A stretch of DNA of 64,000 bases from Streptomyces sp. RKAG293 (GCF_023701745.1 NZ_JAJOZB010000001.1:1612001-1676000), one strand, 5' to 3'. Numbered from the stretch's first letter, positions 51,201 through 59,380 are shown. Notes: a model not told the origin generated them from the sequence alone. A program made the numbers and translations.

Positions 51201-52335
51201 CGTACTTCTCGGCGTCCTTGTCCGCGTCGAGGTAACGGGCCAGCCCGACCCCGCCGATGACGAGTTCGCCGACCTCGCCCATGGGCACGAGCTCGCCCCG
51301 CGCGTCCACGACCGCCAGGTCCCAGCCGTCGAGCGGCAGCCCGATCCTGACCGGGCCCTCGCCGGTGAGCTGAGCGGCGCAGGCGACGACGGTGGCCTCG
51401 GTGGGACCGTAGGTGTTCCACACCTCGCGGCCCTCGACGGCCATCCGCTCGGCGAGTTCGGGCGGGCACGCCTCGCCGCCGAAGATCAGCAGCCGGACGT
51501 CGTCGAGCGCTTCCGACGGCCACAGCGCCGCCAGGGTCGGCACCGTCGACACGACCGTGATGCGCTGTTCGACCAGCCATGGGCCCAGGTCGAGCCCGGT
51601 GCGGACCAGAGACCGGGGGGCGGCGACGAGGCAGGCGCCGTACCGCCAGGCCAGCCACATCTCCTCGCAGGAGGCGTCGAAGGCGACCGACAGCCCGGCC
51701 AGCACCCGGTCCCCGGGGCCGATGGGCTCCTCGGTGAGGAAGAGCCCGGCCTCGGCGTCCACGAACGCCGCGGCGCTGCGGTGGGTGACGGCAACGCCCT
51801 TGGGCTTGCCGGTCGATCCCGAGGTGAAGATGATCCAGGCGTCGTCGTCGGGTCCGGGCCGCCGGCCCACGACGCCGTGCGGGGTACCGCAGGGCCGGAT
51901 CTCGCGGTGCGCCCCGATGACGGCGCTCACTCCCGCTTCGGAGAAGACCAACTCGGCGCGTTCTTCGGGGTCTTCGGCGTCCACCGGCACATAGGCGGCG
52001 CCTGCCGCCAGCACCGCGAGGATCGAGATGTACAGGTCGTTGGTGCCGGACGGCACCCGGATGCCGACCCGGTCGCCGGCGCCGATGCCCGCCGCCGCGA
52101 GCCGCAGCCGCAGCGCCTCGGTCTCGGCTGCCAGGGCGCGGTAGCTCAGCGCCGTGGAACCGTCGTCGACGGCTGCGCCGTTCGGGTGTCTTCGGGTGGT
52201 CTCGGCGAGGATGTCGAGCAGGGTCCGCTCGGGCGCGGGACCGTTCCCGGAGAAGACCGCGCGGGGCGGTGCCAGGAGCTCCGCGGGGTCGATCAGTGTG
52301 TCGAGCGTCAGCTCGGGTGCCTCTGCCAGCGTCAT
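48247..52335 (-). CDS. Pls/PosA-type membrane NRPS, candidate homopoly(amino acid) synthetase
   Basis: 1362 aa (S. albulus Pls is about 1320). Adenylation domain 25-560 with TSGSTGKPKG (171-180), NTYGPTE (307-313), YRSGDL and K551 in TSGK. PCP about 575-650 with S606 in GGSSLGA. Then several membrane spans (for example LMVPLLTISGLRWAVGVAAL) alternating with hexapeptide-repeat, left-handed beta-helix acyltransferase-like modules to the C-terminus, the arrangement of the Pls terminal region. By hand alignment to GrsA the substrate code is D220, A221, E224, S263, I284, G286, T308, V316, V317, K551, close to the lysine code I recall for bacitracin synthetase. An ARTDE repeat (488-507) interrupts the A-domain tail. 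No condensation or thioesterase domain of ordinary type is present. Translationally coupled to the M1 peptidase. Lysine polymer is the best guess; another basic amino acid is possible. Confidence 0.85.
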   Translation of the reverse strand: MTLAEAPELTLDTLIDPAELLAPPRAVFSGNGPAPERTLLDILAETTRRHPNGAAVDDGSTALSYRALAAETEALRLRLAAAGIGAGDRVGIRVPSGTNDLYISILAVLAAGAAYVPVDAEDPEERAELVFSEAGVSAVIGAHREIRPCGTPHGVVGRRPGPDDDAWIIFTSGSTGKPKGVAVTHRSAAAFVDAEAGLFLTEEPIGPGDRVLAGLSVAFDASCEEMWLAWRYGACLVAAPRSLVRTGLDLGPWLVEQRITVVSTVPTLAALWPSEALDDVRLLIFGGEACPPELAERMAVEGREVWNTYGPTEATVVACAAQLTGEGPVRIGLPLDGWDLAVVDARGELVPMGEVGELVIGGVGLARYLDADKDAEKYAPLPSLGWERAYRSGDLVRADAEGLLFVGRADEQIKLGGRRIELGEVDAALQALPNVAGAAAAVRTTRGGNQILVGYVVSAAQDTAADTPAGDETPDGEARADQAQAAEARTDEARTDEARTDEARTDEAEVGVVSGVFDPVDALRRLREALPASLVPLIAVVDTLPTRTSGKVDRAALPWPLPSVDTSGQESPLEGTEGWLAEQWAEILGTSVGTADAEFFAIGGSSLGAARLVALIRARFPNVSVSDIYQNPSLGALARVLEASDARESAVRTVRPTPRRAGAVQLALMVPLLTISGLRWAVGVAALNNVLARYGDFPWAPAVSWWWVALGWLLCVSSAGRVAVAAGGARLLLRGVRPGTYPRGGSVHLRLWTAERLAERVGANRLTGTWITHYARALGARIGADADLHSLPPVTGMLRLGKGCAVEPEVDLSGHWLDGDLLHIGKIRIGAAATVGARSTLFPGARVGKRAEIAPGSGVTGAVPAGQRWSGVPAARSGKAAHRWPGSRPPRTRGWSLVYGLTSTALGLLPALAALPGLLTLLLFVRGESAPGDVLAAALIAVPLATVVSLATYALLVLVLVRALGTGLREGYHAVHSGVAWRAWATERLMNTARVVLFPLYASLFTPVWLRALGMKVGRRVEASTVLALPAMTTVGDGAFLADDTMVATYELGGGWMRIAAARVGKRAFLGNSGMTAPGRSVPKNGLVGVLSSTPKGAKAGSSWLGMPPMKLPRAAEAGDQSRTYDPPRALMVARAAVEVCRVVPVMCTVALAVLFVGAFEALVSTAGLAAAALCGGLLMAAAGLLACVVAAAAKWLLVGRFRTVEHPLWSSFVWRNELADTFVEVLAVPWLVGSVPGTPLMNLWLRTLGARIGRGAWCETYWLPEADLVRVGAGATVNRGCVVQTHLFHDRIMRMDTVTLGDGSTLGPHGIVLPGATVGPRTTIGPASLVMRGESVPEGTRWLGNPIAAWHTDRHAEGTRS
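50816..50875 (-). repeat. Four 15-bp tandem units inside the NRPS gene
   Basis: Four in-frame units of TCGTCGGTCCGGGCY encode ARTDE repeats in a linker between adenylation core motifs, after ILVGYVV and before REALPASLVP. Probably variable in copy number among strains. Confidence 0.85.
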
Positions 52336-52687
52336 ACAGCGCTCCCGTTCCCGGCCGGGGTGAAGGACGGCGGCGCACAGCGCGCGTCGATCCGATCAGT
52401 GCCGGCCAGGAACGGACGCATGTCTTACCCTCCGAGGTACGTGGACTGCTTGCCGGGTGCCGCGGGCGCGCTCCGGGGACGGACCGTCCCGGCCCGCCGG
52501 GTGAGCGCCGTATCCGGGTTTTCCGCCGGGGCCGCGCTGCGCTCGGGCTCCGCGGCATCCGCGCCGCGGCAAGGGGGCCGAAGGGCACGTTACCGGTGCA
52601 AGGTGAACACGGCCTGCCGGGTTTGACCCGAGTGGCCGGTATCACAACAGCCGCGACCCGCCTCGGTGCAGTCGTTCACCTCCGGCT
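52336..52687. other. Intergenic region upstream of the NRPS operon
   Basis: 352 bp between the NRPS start and the stop of the protease inhibitor gene, both on the minus strand. It must hold the promoter of the NRPS-M1 operon and the inhibitor's terminator. I see no strong hairpin and no gene; open frames here are weak. Confidence 0.45.
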
Positions 52688-53122
52688 TCAGAAGCCGAAA
52701 ACCGCCCCGGTACCCCCTGTCTTGATGCAGGAGTTCGCGTACGTGTGGGAGTACGAGACGCGTTGCCCCTGCCACACTCCGTCCGCGGTGACCACCACCG
52801 GATCCCAGATCTTGGGGCAGATCCGGTTGGGGTCGGAGGCTAACAGCGCCTCGAAGTTCCCGCCCGCCAGGGTCAGTTCGGTGCAGGCGGCCTGTGCGTC
52901 CGGGTGGTCGCCTCCGGCGGTGGGGCGACAGCGCAGCAGCACGGCCCGCTGGACAGCGGCGGTCGCGGCGTCCTCGCCCTTGCCGATGGTCAGCACCATC
53001 GACGAGGGCGCGTACAGACTGTGCGGCTGGGCGGATTCGGCTCGGGCGGTCCCACTGGTGCCCGCCACGCAGCTGAGAGCCAGGGCGGCCCCCACTCCGA
53101 TCGCACCTAGGGTGTATCGCAT
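52688..53122 (-). CDS. Streptomyces subtilisin inhibitor-like (SSI/I16) protease inhibitor
   Basis: 144 aa from the ATG at 53122, chosen because AAGGAG sits 8 bp upstream; a GTG three codons earlier is too close to it. A signal peptide (IGVGAALALSCVAGTSGTARA) precedes a roughly 110-aa SSI domain. Four mature cysteines (65, 80, 102, 132) match the two SSI disulfides. The reactive-site loop reads ICPKIWDPVV, giving P1 = K104 and P1' = I105. A lysine at P1 predicts strong trypsin-like inhibition in addition to subtilisin. Secreted; likely controls extracellular proteases during development. Confidence 0.94.
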   Translation of the reverse strand: MRYTLGAIGVGAALALSCVAGTSGTARAESAQPHSLYAPSSMVLTIGKGEDAATAAVQRAVLLRCRPTAGGDHPDAQAACTELTLAGGNFEALLASDPNRICPKIWDPVVVTADGVWQGQRVSYSHTYANSCIKTGGTGAVFGF

Positions 53123-53456
53123 TCCGAACACTCCTTCTCCGTTGGTTGCGGATAACGGACAGGAGTATTACGGAGGTGTTTCGTGGCTGCACTTCGAACG
53201 ATCACTTCCGGTCGCGGTGTGTGATCGGACGATGGCTCATTGTTCGATACGGGCAGCTCAGTGGCCGCCCAGGGCACCCCCGCCGAACCGTCCAGCATGC
53301 GGACACCCGCGCGTGGCGCGGACAGGGGCACGTCCGTGAGCTGGGAGAACGTCGGACCCCGAGGGTTCCCGGCCCACCGCTGTCGACCTGAAACCACCGC
53401 TTTTCGCGGTCGAAAGGGGGGCCGGCGGTACGCCAGGAGTCGCAGAGCGGGACGGG
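53123..53456. other. Intergenic region, protease inhibitor promoter and VOC gene 3' flank
   Basis: 334 bp between two leftward genes. The AT-richer stretch at about 53140-53260 is the likely inhibitor promoter. A weak hairpin (ACCGC at 53396-53400, GCGGT at 53406-53410) may help end the VOC transcript. No gene seen. Confidence 0.4.
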
Positions 53457-53954
53457 TCAGGTGGCCGAGCCGGCGGCGGCACCGGTCTTCAGGTCCGGAC
53501 CCCAGCGGTCGAGCGACTCCTGGAGATCCAGCGCCCGCAGCTTCGGCTCGTCCCCGGCCGGCCAGTCCTCGCGCGGCACCCGCCACATGATCTCGAACTC
53601 GTTGCCGTCGGGGTCCTTGGCGTACAGGGACTTCGACACTCCGTGGTTGGTCGCGCCGACCAGCGAATCGCGCTCCGTCAGCTTGGCGGCGGTGTCGGCG
53701 AGTTCGCCGAGCGTGCCGACCTCCCAGGCCAGGTGGTAGAGGCCGACCCGGCCCTGCTCGGGGCCGGGGGCGTCCGCACCGATCGCGAAGAGGCCGAGGT
53801 CGTGGTCGTTGAGAGTGTCCTGGGCGCTGAGGAAGGCGGCCCGCCCGGGGATCTCCACATCGACCTTGAAGCCGAAGACATCGGTGTAGAACTCGACGGC
53901 GCGCGCGACATCGCGGATGTAGAGCACTGCGTGGTTGAGGCGGCGTACAGGCAT
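53457..53954 (-). CDS. VOC-superfamily protein (extradiol dioxygenase/glyoxalase fold)
   Basis: 165 aa from the ATG at 53954 with AGGAG upstream. Two beta-alpha-beta-beta-beta modules of the VOC fold, starting RRLNHAVLYIRDVARAVEFY. Candidate metal ligands are H8, the histidine in GLYHLAWEVG and the glutamate in GNEFEIMW, the H-H-E set of catechol 2,3-dioxygenase-like enzymes. The substrate cannot be inferred. Upstream, two TTGAA-N2-TTCAA sites spaced 22 bp apart suggest tight control by a repressor not encoded in this window. Confidence 0.88.
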   Translation of the reverse strand: MPVRRLNHAVLYIRDVARAVEFYTDVFGFKVDVEIPGRAAFLSAQDTLNDHDLGLFAIGADAPGPEQGRVGLYHLAWEVGTLGELADTAAKLTERDSLVGATNHGVSKSLYAKDPDGNEFEIMWRVPREDWPAGDEPKLRALDLQESLDRWGPDLKTGAAAGSAT

Positions 53955-54025
53955 GGTGGCGCTCCTGGTCGGACATCGGTCGGCCCCGTGGTCGGCGGGC
54001 CTGTTTCGACGGTACGCCGACTCAG

Positions 54026-54059
54026 TTGAAACTTCAAGCAATCTGCCTTGAAAGTTCAA
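54026..54059. promoter_or_regulatory. Double operator TTGAA-N2-TTCAA upstream of the VOC gene
   Basis: Two near-palindromic sites, 54026-54037 (TTGAAACTTCAA) and 54048-54059 (TTGAAAGTTCAA), with centres 22 bp apart (two helical turns), 72-105 bp upstream of the VOC start. The form fits MarR-type dimers binding side by side. Confidence 0.7.
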
Positions 54060-54102
54060 GTACTCAGGGACGGAGCTTACCGGGTGGCGCCGCCCGCGAC
54101 GC

Positions 54103-54996
54103 TCAGTGCACGGCGTCGGAGAGCCGGACGAACCGGTGGCCGGCCGCGAGCAGCTCGGGCAGGGCCCGGGCCATGCCCTCGGCCGTACCGCCGGCGGGGT
54201 GGTTCATATGGCCGATGACGATCGATCCGGCGGTCGCCGTGAGCGCGGCGCGGCGCACCTGGGAGGGGGTGAACGTGGCCCCCGCGTCGGCGTTGACGCT
54301 GAATCCGGCGAACCGCTCCCCCAGTTCGGCGACGATGCGCGCCGCGATGTCGTCGCAGTACGCGGTGCCGGAGCGGAAGAACCGCGGCGGACGTCCGAGC
54401 AGCGCGGTGAGCTTGTCCTGGTTCCCCGCGACCTCGTCGAAGACCTCCCCCGCGTCGCGCGTCCCGGCGATGCCGTACGCGGAGCGGCCCGATACCGACA
54501 GCGGCCGGTGGCGCGTCCCGTGGTTGGCGATCTCGAACAGCGGATCGCTCGCGAGCTGCTCGAAGTGCGCGCGGTTGGCGTCGATCCAGCGCGCGTTGAG
54601 GAAGAGCGTCGCGGGCACCTTGCGGGTCCGCAGCAGGTCGATCAGCTCCCGGTCGTAGCCGCCACCGCCCGGCCCGCCGCACGCGTCGAAGGTCAGCGCC
54701 ATCGCCCGTCCCGCGGCGGACGGCAGCTTGGTGACCACCCCGGGAGCGGTGAAGCCCCAGCCGGTGGGGGTCATCCGGCCGTAGCGGGCGACGGTAGCGG
54801 CCCGGGTGACCCGGGGAGCCGGCTTGGGCGACGGCGGTGCGGGGGACGGTCGCAGGGCGGACGGCGTGGGAACCGTGCCGGGCCCGGGCGGGGACGACGG
54901 TTCCGGCGACCGTCCGGCCGGGTCGGGCGCCGAGGTGCACCCCGCCAGAAATCCGCCCGCCACGGCCGTGAGCATCAACCGGCGACCCAGCGACAT
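54103..54996 (-). CDS. Polysaccharide deacetylase (CE4/NodB) lipoprotein
   Basis: 297 aa from the ATG at 54996. The N-terminus has a lipobox, GGFLAGC with lipidated C27 or nearby, then a Pro/Ser-rich linker. The NodB domain carries motif 1 LTFDACGG (the second Asp of TFDD is Ala here), motif 2 NHGTRH and motif 3 FRSGTAYCDD, with IVIGHMNHP near the end as the final histidine motif. It likely removes acetyl groups from peptidoglycan or chitin-like polymer at the outer membrane surface. The altered TFDD motif is common in a subset of this family. Confidence 0.9.
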   Translation of the reverse strand: MSLGRRLMLTAVAGGFLAGCTSAPDPAGRSPEPSSPPGPGTVPTPSALRPSPAPPSPKPAPRVTRAATVARYGRMTPTGWGFTAPGVVTKLPSAAGRAMALTFDACGGPGGGGYDRELIDLLRTRKVPATLFLNARWIDANRAHFEQLASDPLFEIANHGTRHRPLSVSGRSAYGIAGTRDAGEVFDEVAGNQDKLTALLGRPPRFFRSGTAYCDDIAARIVAELGERFAGFSVNADAGATFTPSQVRRAALTATAGSIVIGHMNHPAGGTAEGMARALPELLAAGHRFVRLSDAVH

Positions 54997-55231
54997 CCGT
55001 TCCCCCGTACATGATCCGTGACGCACGTGCCCGGCCGCTACCAGCCAATTCCGATGACCATACGATGTGACCGGTCCAGTGGTCGAAGAAGATCGCGGAG
55101 CCGGAGTGTCGGCGCGGCATCCGGACACCCGGCGCCCGGTTTACGGAACTTTCGTCCCCGGCAGCGCGTCCAGTAGACCGGAGGAGACGATCTCCGCGGC
55201 AGGACACAGTGGTACGGGAACGGAGCTCTTG

Positions 55232-56149
55232 GTGTACATCGGCCTTCTGACAGCCGTCGCGGCATCGGCCTGCTACGGCACGGGGTCGGTCCTGCAGGCC
55301 GTGGGATCACGCAGGTCGGCCCGCCTCGAGGCGGCCGCCGCCTCGACCACCGGCACCACCGAGCACGGCGGCCCGAGCCTGTCCTCCACCGCCAAGGCCG
55401 CCGTGACCTGGGAGTTCATGCTCGGCACGGTGCTGGATTTCATCGGCTTCGGGCTCGGGGCACTGGCCGCCCGACTGCTGCCGCTGTTCCTCTCCCAGAC
55501 GGTGATCAGCGCCAACCTGGTGATCACCGCGGTGCTGAGCATCAGGATGCTCGGCATCCGGCTGAGCCGGCCCGAGTGGATCTCCATCGGTGTCGTCTGC
55601 TCCGCCCTGGTGCTGCTGGCCACGGCGGCGGGTCCCGAGGGCAGCGGTCACACCGCACGCGCCACCCACTGGTGGCTGCTCGCCGCCGCCGTGACGATCA
55701 TCGGGGCCGGCAGCCTGCTGGTGCGGCGTCTCGGCGCACGCGGCGCGATCCTGGCCGGTCTGCTGTCCGGGCTGGGCTTCGGCGCCCTGGGCGTCGGCGT
55801 GCGGGTGCTGGACGGCGTGGACCCGTTCGACCTCCCGACGCTGCTGGCGGACCCCGCCCTGTACGCGATCCTGGTCGCCGGCATCGGCGGCATGTACCTG
55901 CACACGGTGGCCCTGCAGATCGGTTCGATCAACGGCGCCACGGCCGCGCTGGTGGTCGGCGAGACCGTGGTCCCGGGCATCCTCGGGGTGCTCTGGCTCG
56001 GCGACACCTCCCGCGACGGCTTCGGCTGGGTGGCGGTCGCCGGCTTCGTCCTGGCCGTGACGGGCGCGGTGGCCGTCGCCTGGTACGGGCAGCCGGAGGG
56101 CGCCGACGCCGCGGAACCGGCGGTCGAGCTCGCCCCCACCGGAAGCTGA
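55232..56149 (+). CDS. DMT-superfamily (EamA-like) membrane transporter
   Basis: 305 aa from the GTG at 55232 (GGAG upstream). About nine or ten hydrophobic segments: YIGLLTAVAASACYGTGSVL, then LSQTVISANLVITAVLSIRM, WWLLAAAVTIIGAGSLLV, and a final pair GWVAVAGFVLAVTGAVAVAW. The pattern matches the actinobacterial group of small-multidrug/DMT proteins. Substrate unknown. The long upstream extension of the frame (to 55067) is not protein-like. Confidence 0.85.
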   Translation: MYIGLLTAVAASACYGTGSVLQAVGSRRSARLEAAAASTTGTTEHGGPSLSSTAKAAVTWEFMLGTVLDFIGFGLGALAARLLPLFLSQTVISANLVITAVLSIRMLGIRLSRPEWISIGVVCSALVLLATAAGPEGSGHTARATHWWLLAAAVTIIGAGSLLVRRLGARGAILAGLLSGLGFGALGVGVRVLDGVDPFDLPTLLADPALYAILVAGIGGMYLHTVALQIGSINGATAALVVGETVVPGILGVLWLGDTSRDGFGWVAVAGFVLAVTGAVAVAWYGQPEGADAAEPAVELAPTGS

Positions 56150-56237
56150 CACGGCGGCGGAGGGGGGTGCGCGATCATGCGCGGCCGCTGGGCGTAGCGT
56201 CGCGGGGGTTGAGCACGAAAGAGAAGAGGGACCCGCC

Positions 56238-56837
56238 ATGGGTGAACTGATCCTGGTCCGGCACGGCGAGACCGAGTGGAGCGCGTCGGGGCAGCACACC
56301 AGCTACACCGACCTGCCGCTCACCGCCCGGGGCGAGGAGCAGGCGCGCGGTCTGGCACCCCTGCTGGCGGAGTTCCGCATCGCGCTCGTCCTGACCAGCC
56401 CGTTCGGACGCGCGGTGCACACCGCCGAGCTCGCGGGCCTGGCCCGCACCACCGTCGATCCCGACATGCACGAGTGGGACTACGGCGGCTACGAGGGCAT
56501 CACCACGAACGAGATCCACCGGACGCGGCCGGACTGGGACCTGTGGACCGACGGCGTGCCCCCCGGTGTCCCCGGGCACCCCGGCGAGCTGCCGGCGGAG
56601 GTCGGCGCGCGCGCCGACCGGGTGCTCGCCCGGGTGGACGCCGCGTTCCGCGATCTCGGGGACGCCGGGGACATCGTCCTGGTGGCCCACGCCCACTTCC
56701 TGCGGGTGCTGACCGCCCGCCGGCTGGGACTCCCGGCGGCGGACGGCGCCCTGTTCCAGCTGGCCACCGGGACCGTCAGCCGGATCGGCACCGAGCACGG
56801 CCGTCCGGTCCTCGTGTCCTGGAACCGCATGCCCTGA
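56238..56837 (+). CDS. Histidine phosphatase family protein
   Basis: 199 aa. The N-terminal phosphohistidine motif LVRHGETEW and the second catalytic histidine in VLVAHAHFLRVL are both present, with MHEWDYGGYEG as the proton-donor region. This is the phosphoglycerate-mutase-like/acid phosphatase fold; substrate unknown. It has an AGAGGGA site and follows the transporter by 88 bp on the same strand. Confidence 0.92.
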   Translation: MGELILVRHGETEWSASGQHTSYTDLPLTARGEEQARGLAPLLAEFRIALVLTSPFGRAVHTAELAGLARTTVDPDMHEWDYGGYEGITTNEIHRTRPDWDLWTDGVPPGVPGHPGELPAEVGARADRVLARVDAAFRDLGDAGDIVLVAHAHFLRVLTARRLGLPAADGALFQLATGTVSRIGTEHGRPVLVSWNRMP

Positions 56838-56967
56838 GCCGCACCGGGCAGCCGCACCCTGCGGGCCGGAGTGCTCCGGGACACGCCGGGTCACCTCGAT
56901 GTCGTCCTCTGTGCACGAGGCGTCCGCACCCCCGACACTGAGGCGAAGCACTCACTAGGGAGCGGGT

Positions 56968-58488
56968 ATGACGGTGACAGCCGACCGGCAGGTATCCCGC
57001 CTCACCTCGCCCTGGACGCGCGGCCTCGCCGCGGCCGCGGCGGGCGCGTTGCCGGCGCTCGCCTTCCCCGCGCTGTCGCTCTGGTGGCTGGCCTACGTGG
57101 CGCTGGTGCCGTGGATCCTGCTCGCGCGCTCCGCGCCGACGGGCCGCCGCGCCGCACTCGACGGCTGGCTGGGCGGGGCCGGCTTCATGCTGGCCGTGCA
57201 CCACTGGCTGTTCCCGAGCCTCAACGTCTTCATCGTCGTGCTGGCCCTGCTGCTGGGGACCCTGTGGGCGCCGTGGGGGTGGTTGCTGCGGCGGACGCTG
57301 GGCGGGCGGCCCGGCCCGCGGCGGGTGGCCGCCGCCATGGTGCTGGCGCCGTGCGGATGGCTGATGGTCGAGCTGGTGCGCTCCTGGCAGTACCTGGGCG
57401 GTCCGTGGGGGCTGTTGGGGGCCAGTCAGTGGCAGGTCGCCCCCGCGCTGCGGCTGGCGTCGGTCGGCGGGGTCTGGCTGATCAGCGCGCTGGTCGTGAC
57501 GGTGAACACGGCGGTGGCGGCGCTGATCGCGGCGCCCTCCGTCCGCGCCCCGGCCGGCGCCGCGCTGGCCGCGGTGGCGGTCGGCACGACCGCCGTGTGG
57601 CTGGGCGCGCCGGTGCCCGACCGGACCGGGACGGTACGGATCGCGGTGGTGCAGCCGGGCGTGATCGAGGGGGCTGAGGCCCGGTTCGACCGCGAGGAAC
57701 AGCTGACCCGCACGCTCGCCGGGCAGCGGGTGGACCTGGTGGTATGGGGCGAGAGCAGCGTCGGCTTCGACCTGTCGTCCCGGCCGGACCTCGCCGACCG
57801 GCTCGCCGCGCTCGCCCGGGAGGTCGACGCGGACGTCCTGGTGAACGTGGACGCCCAGCGGGCCGACGGGCGCGGTATCTCCAAGACGTCGGTGCTGGTG
57901 GGAGCGGACGGCATCACCGGCCCGAGCTACGACAAGATGCGTCTGGTGCCGTTCGGCGAGTACATCCCGTTCCGCTCGGTGCTGGGCTGGGCCACGTCGG
58001 TCGGCAAGGCGGCCGGCGAGGACCGCAGGCGCGGCGACCGCCAGGTGGTCATGACCGCGGGGAACCTGCGCTTCGGGCCGCTGGTGTGCTTCGAGTCGGC
58101 CTTTCCCGACATGAGCCGGAAGCTGGCCGACGACGGGGCGCAGCTGCTGGTGGCGCAGTCGTCCACCTCGTCGTTCCAGGGCAGTTGGGCGCCGCCCCAG
58201 CACGCCTCGCTCGCCGCGCTGCGGGCCGCGGAGACCTGGCGTCCGATGGTGCACGCCACCCTGACCGGGGTGAGCGCGGTCTACGACGGCCAGGGGCGGC
58301 AGGTCGGCTCATGGCTGGGCACCAGCGCCAGCACGGCGGCGGTGTACCAGGTACCGCTGTCGGAGGGCCGCAGCCCGTACGTCCGGTTCGGCGACTGGGT
58401 GCCGCACCTCGCGCTGCTGATCGTGGTGCTGGCCGCGGGGTACGAGGTCTCGCTGCGGGTCAGGCGGACTGCTCGCGAATCGCGGTGA
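56968..58488 (+). CDS. lnt: Apolipoprotein N-acyltransferase
   Basis: 506 aa. The first 215 residues hold about six to seven membrane spans, followed by a nitrilase-type domain with the catalytic triad E262 (VVWGESSVGF), K323 (YDKMRLVPFGEY) and C374 (LVCFESAFP), and a C-terminal TM (LALLIVVLAAGYEVSL). It N-acylates the lipid-modified cysteine of lipoproteins at the membrane. Streptomyces have such enzymes although they are Gram-positive. The last 29 bp overlap the convergent Gfo/Idh gene. Confidence 0.94.
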   Translation: MTVTADRQVSRLTSPWTRGLAAAAAGALPALAFPALSLWWLAYVALVPWILLARSAPTGRRAALDGWLGGAGFMLAVHHWLFPSLNVFIVVLALLLGTLWAPWGWLLRRTLGGRPGPRRVAAAMVLAPCGWLMVELVRSWQYLGGPWGLLGASQWQVAPALRLASVGGVWLISALVVTVNTAVAALIAAPSVRAPAGAALAAVAVGTTAVWLGAPVPDRTGTVRIAVVQPGVIEGAEARFDREEQLTRTLAGQRVDLVVWGESSVGFDLSSRPDLADRLAALAREVDADVLVNVDAQRADGRGISKTSVLVGADGITGPSYDKMRLVPFGEYIPFRSVLGWATSVGKAAGEDRRRGDRQVVMTAGNLRFGPLVCFESAFPDMSRKLADDGAQLLVAQSSTSSFQGSWAPPQHASLAALRAAETWRPMVHATLTGVSAVYDGQGRQVGSWLGTSASTAAVYQVPLSEGRSPYVRFGDWVPHLALLIVVLAAGYEVSLRVRRTARESR

Positions 58489-59380
58489 CGATCCGCTCGC
58501 ACAGTTCATGGGTGCGCAGCGCGTCCTGGGCGTCGAGCAGCTTGCCGCTGCGCACCGCGTCCAGGAAGACCAGGATGATCTGCTCGATACCGCGCTGGCG
58601 GGCGACCGGAACCCAGTCGCCGCGGCGGCGCAGGGTGGGCTGGCCCTTGTGGTCGATGACGTCGGCGAGGTTGACGACCTGGCGCTTGGTGTCGTCGCCG
58701 CTCACCTCGAGGATCTCCTCGGTGGAGCCGCTCATCCGGTTCATCGTGCCGATGGCGGTGAACCCGTCGCCGGACAGCTGCAGGACGACGTGGTGCAGCA
58801 GGCCGTCGCGGACCTTGGCGCGGACGTCGGTGTGCTCGATGGGACCGGGCGCGAGATAGCGCAGGGTGTCGACGACATGGATGAAGTCGTCGAACACCAC
58901 GGAGCGGGGCTCCTCGGCGAGCCCGACCCGGTTCTTCTGCATCAGGATCAGATCGCGCGGGTGGTCCGCGCACTGGGTGTAGCCCGGCGCGTAGCGGCGG
59001 TTGAAGCCGGCCATCAGGCTGACCCGGCGCTGTTCGGCGAGGTTCACCAGGTGCCGCGCCCCGTCGAGGTCGGGCGCGAACGGCTTGTCGACATAGGCCG
59101 GGACGCCGGCTTCGATCAGCGCCTCGGTGATCTCGACGTGCCGGTCGGTGGGCGCGTGCACGAAGGCGGCGTCGAGCCCCTGCCCGATCAGCGCGTCCAG
59201 GCTGGTGTGCCGGTGCGGCAGCCGGAGGGCGTCACCGACCCGGTCCAGGGTGGCGGGGGTACGGGTGTGCAGGTGCACTTCGATCCCCGGCTGGGCGGCG
59301 AGCACCGGCAGATACGCCTTCTGGGCGATGTCACCGAGGCCGATCACCCCGATTTTCAGGGGGGCGTTGCCGGATCCCAT
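58460..59380 (-). CDS. Gfo/Idh/MocA family oxidoreductase
   Basis: 306 aa from the ATG at 59380 with GGAGAGG upstream. A Rossmann NAD(P) fold begins LKIGVIGLGDIAQKAYLPVL, then the EKP-like motif appears as PAYVDKPFAPD and the C-terminal alpha/beta substrate domain follows (NRRYAPGYTQCADHP). It probably oxidises or reduces a sugar or inositol derivative. It overlaps the 3' end of lnt by 29 bp on the opposite strand. Confidence 0.92.
   Translation of the reverse strand: MGSGNAPLKIGVIGLGDIAQKAYLPVLAAQPGIEVHLHTRTPATLDRVGDALRLPHRHTSLDALIGQGLDAAFVHAPTDRHVEITEALIEAGVPAYVDKPFAPDLDGARHLVNLAEQRRVSLMAGFNRRYAPGYTQCADHPRDLILMQKNRVGLAEEPRSVVFDDFIHVVDTLRYLAPGPIEHTDVRAKVRDGLLHHVVLQLSGDGFTAIGTMNRMSGSTEEILEVSGDDTKRQVVNLADVIDHKGQPTLRRRGDWVPVARQRGIEQIILVFLDAVRSGKLLDAQDALRTHELCERIVTAIREQSA

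Noticed and set aside
48466-52626. 1386-aa plus-strand frame opposite the NRPS gene
   Set aside because: An antisense shadow typical of high-GC DNA; Gly/Arg/Pro-rich with no domains.
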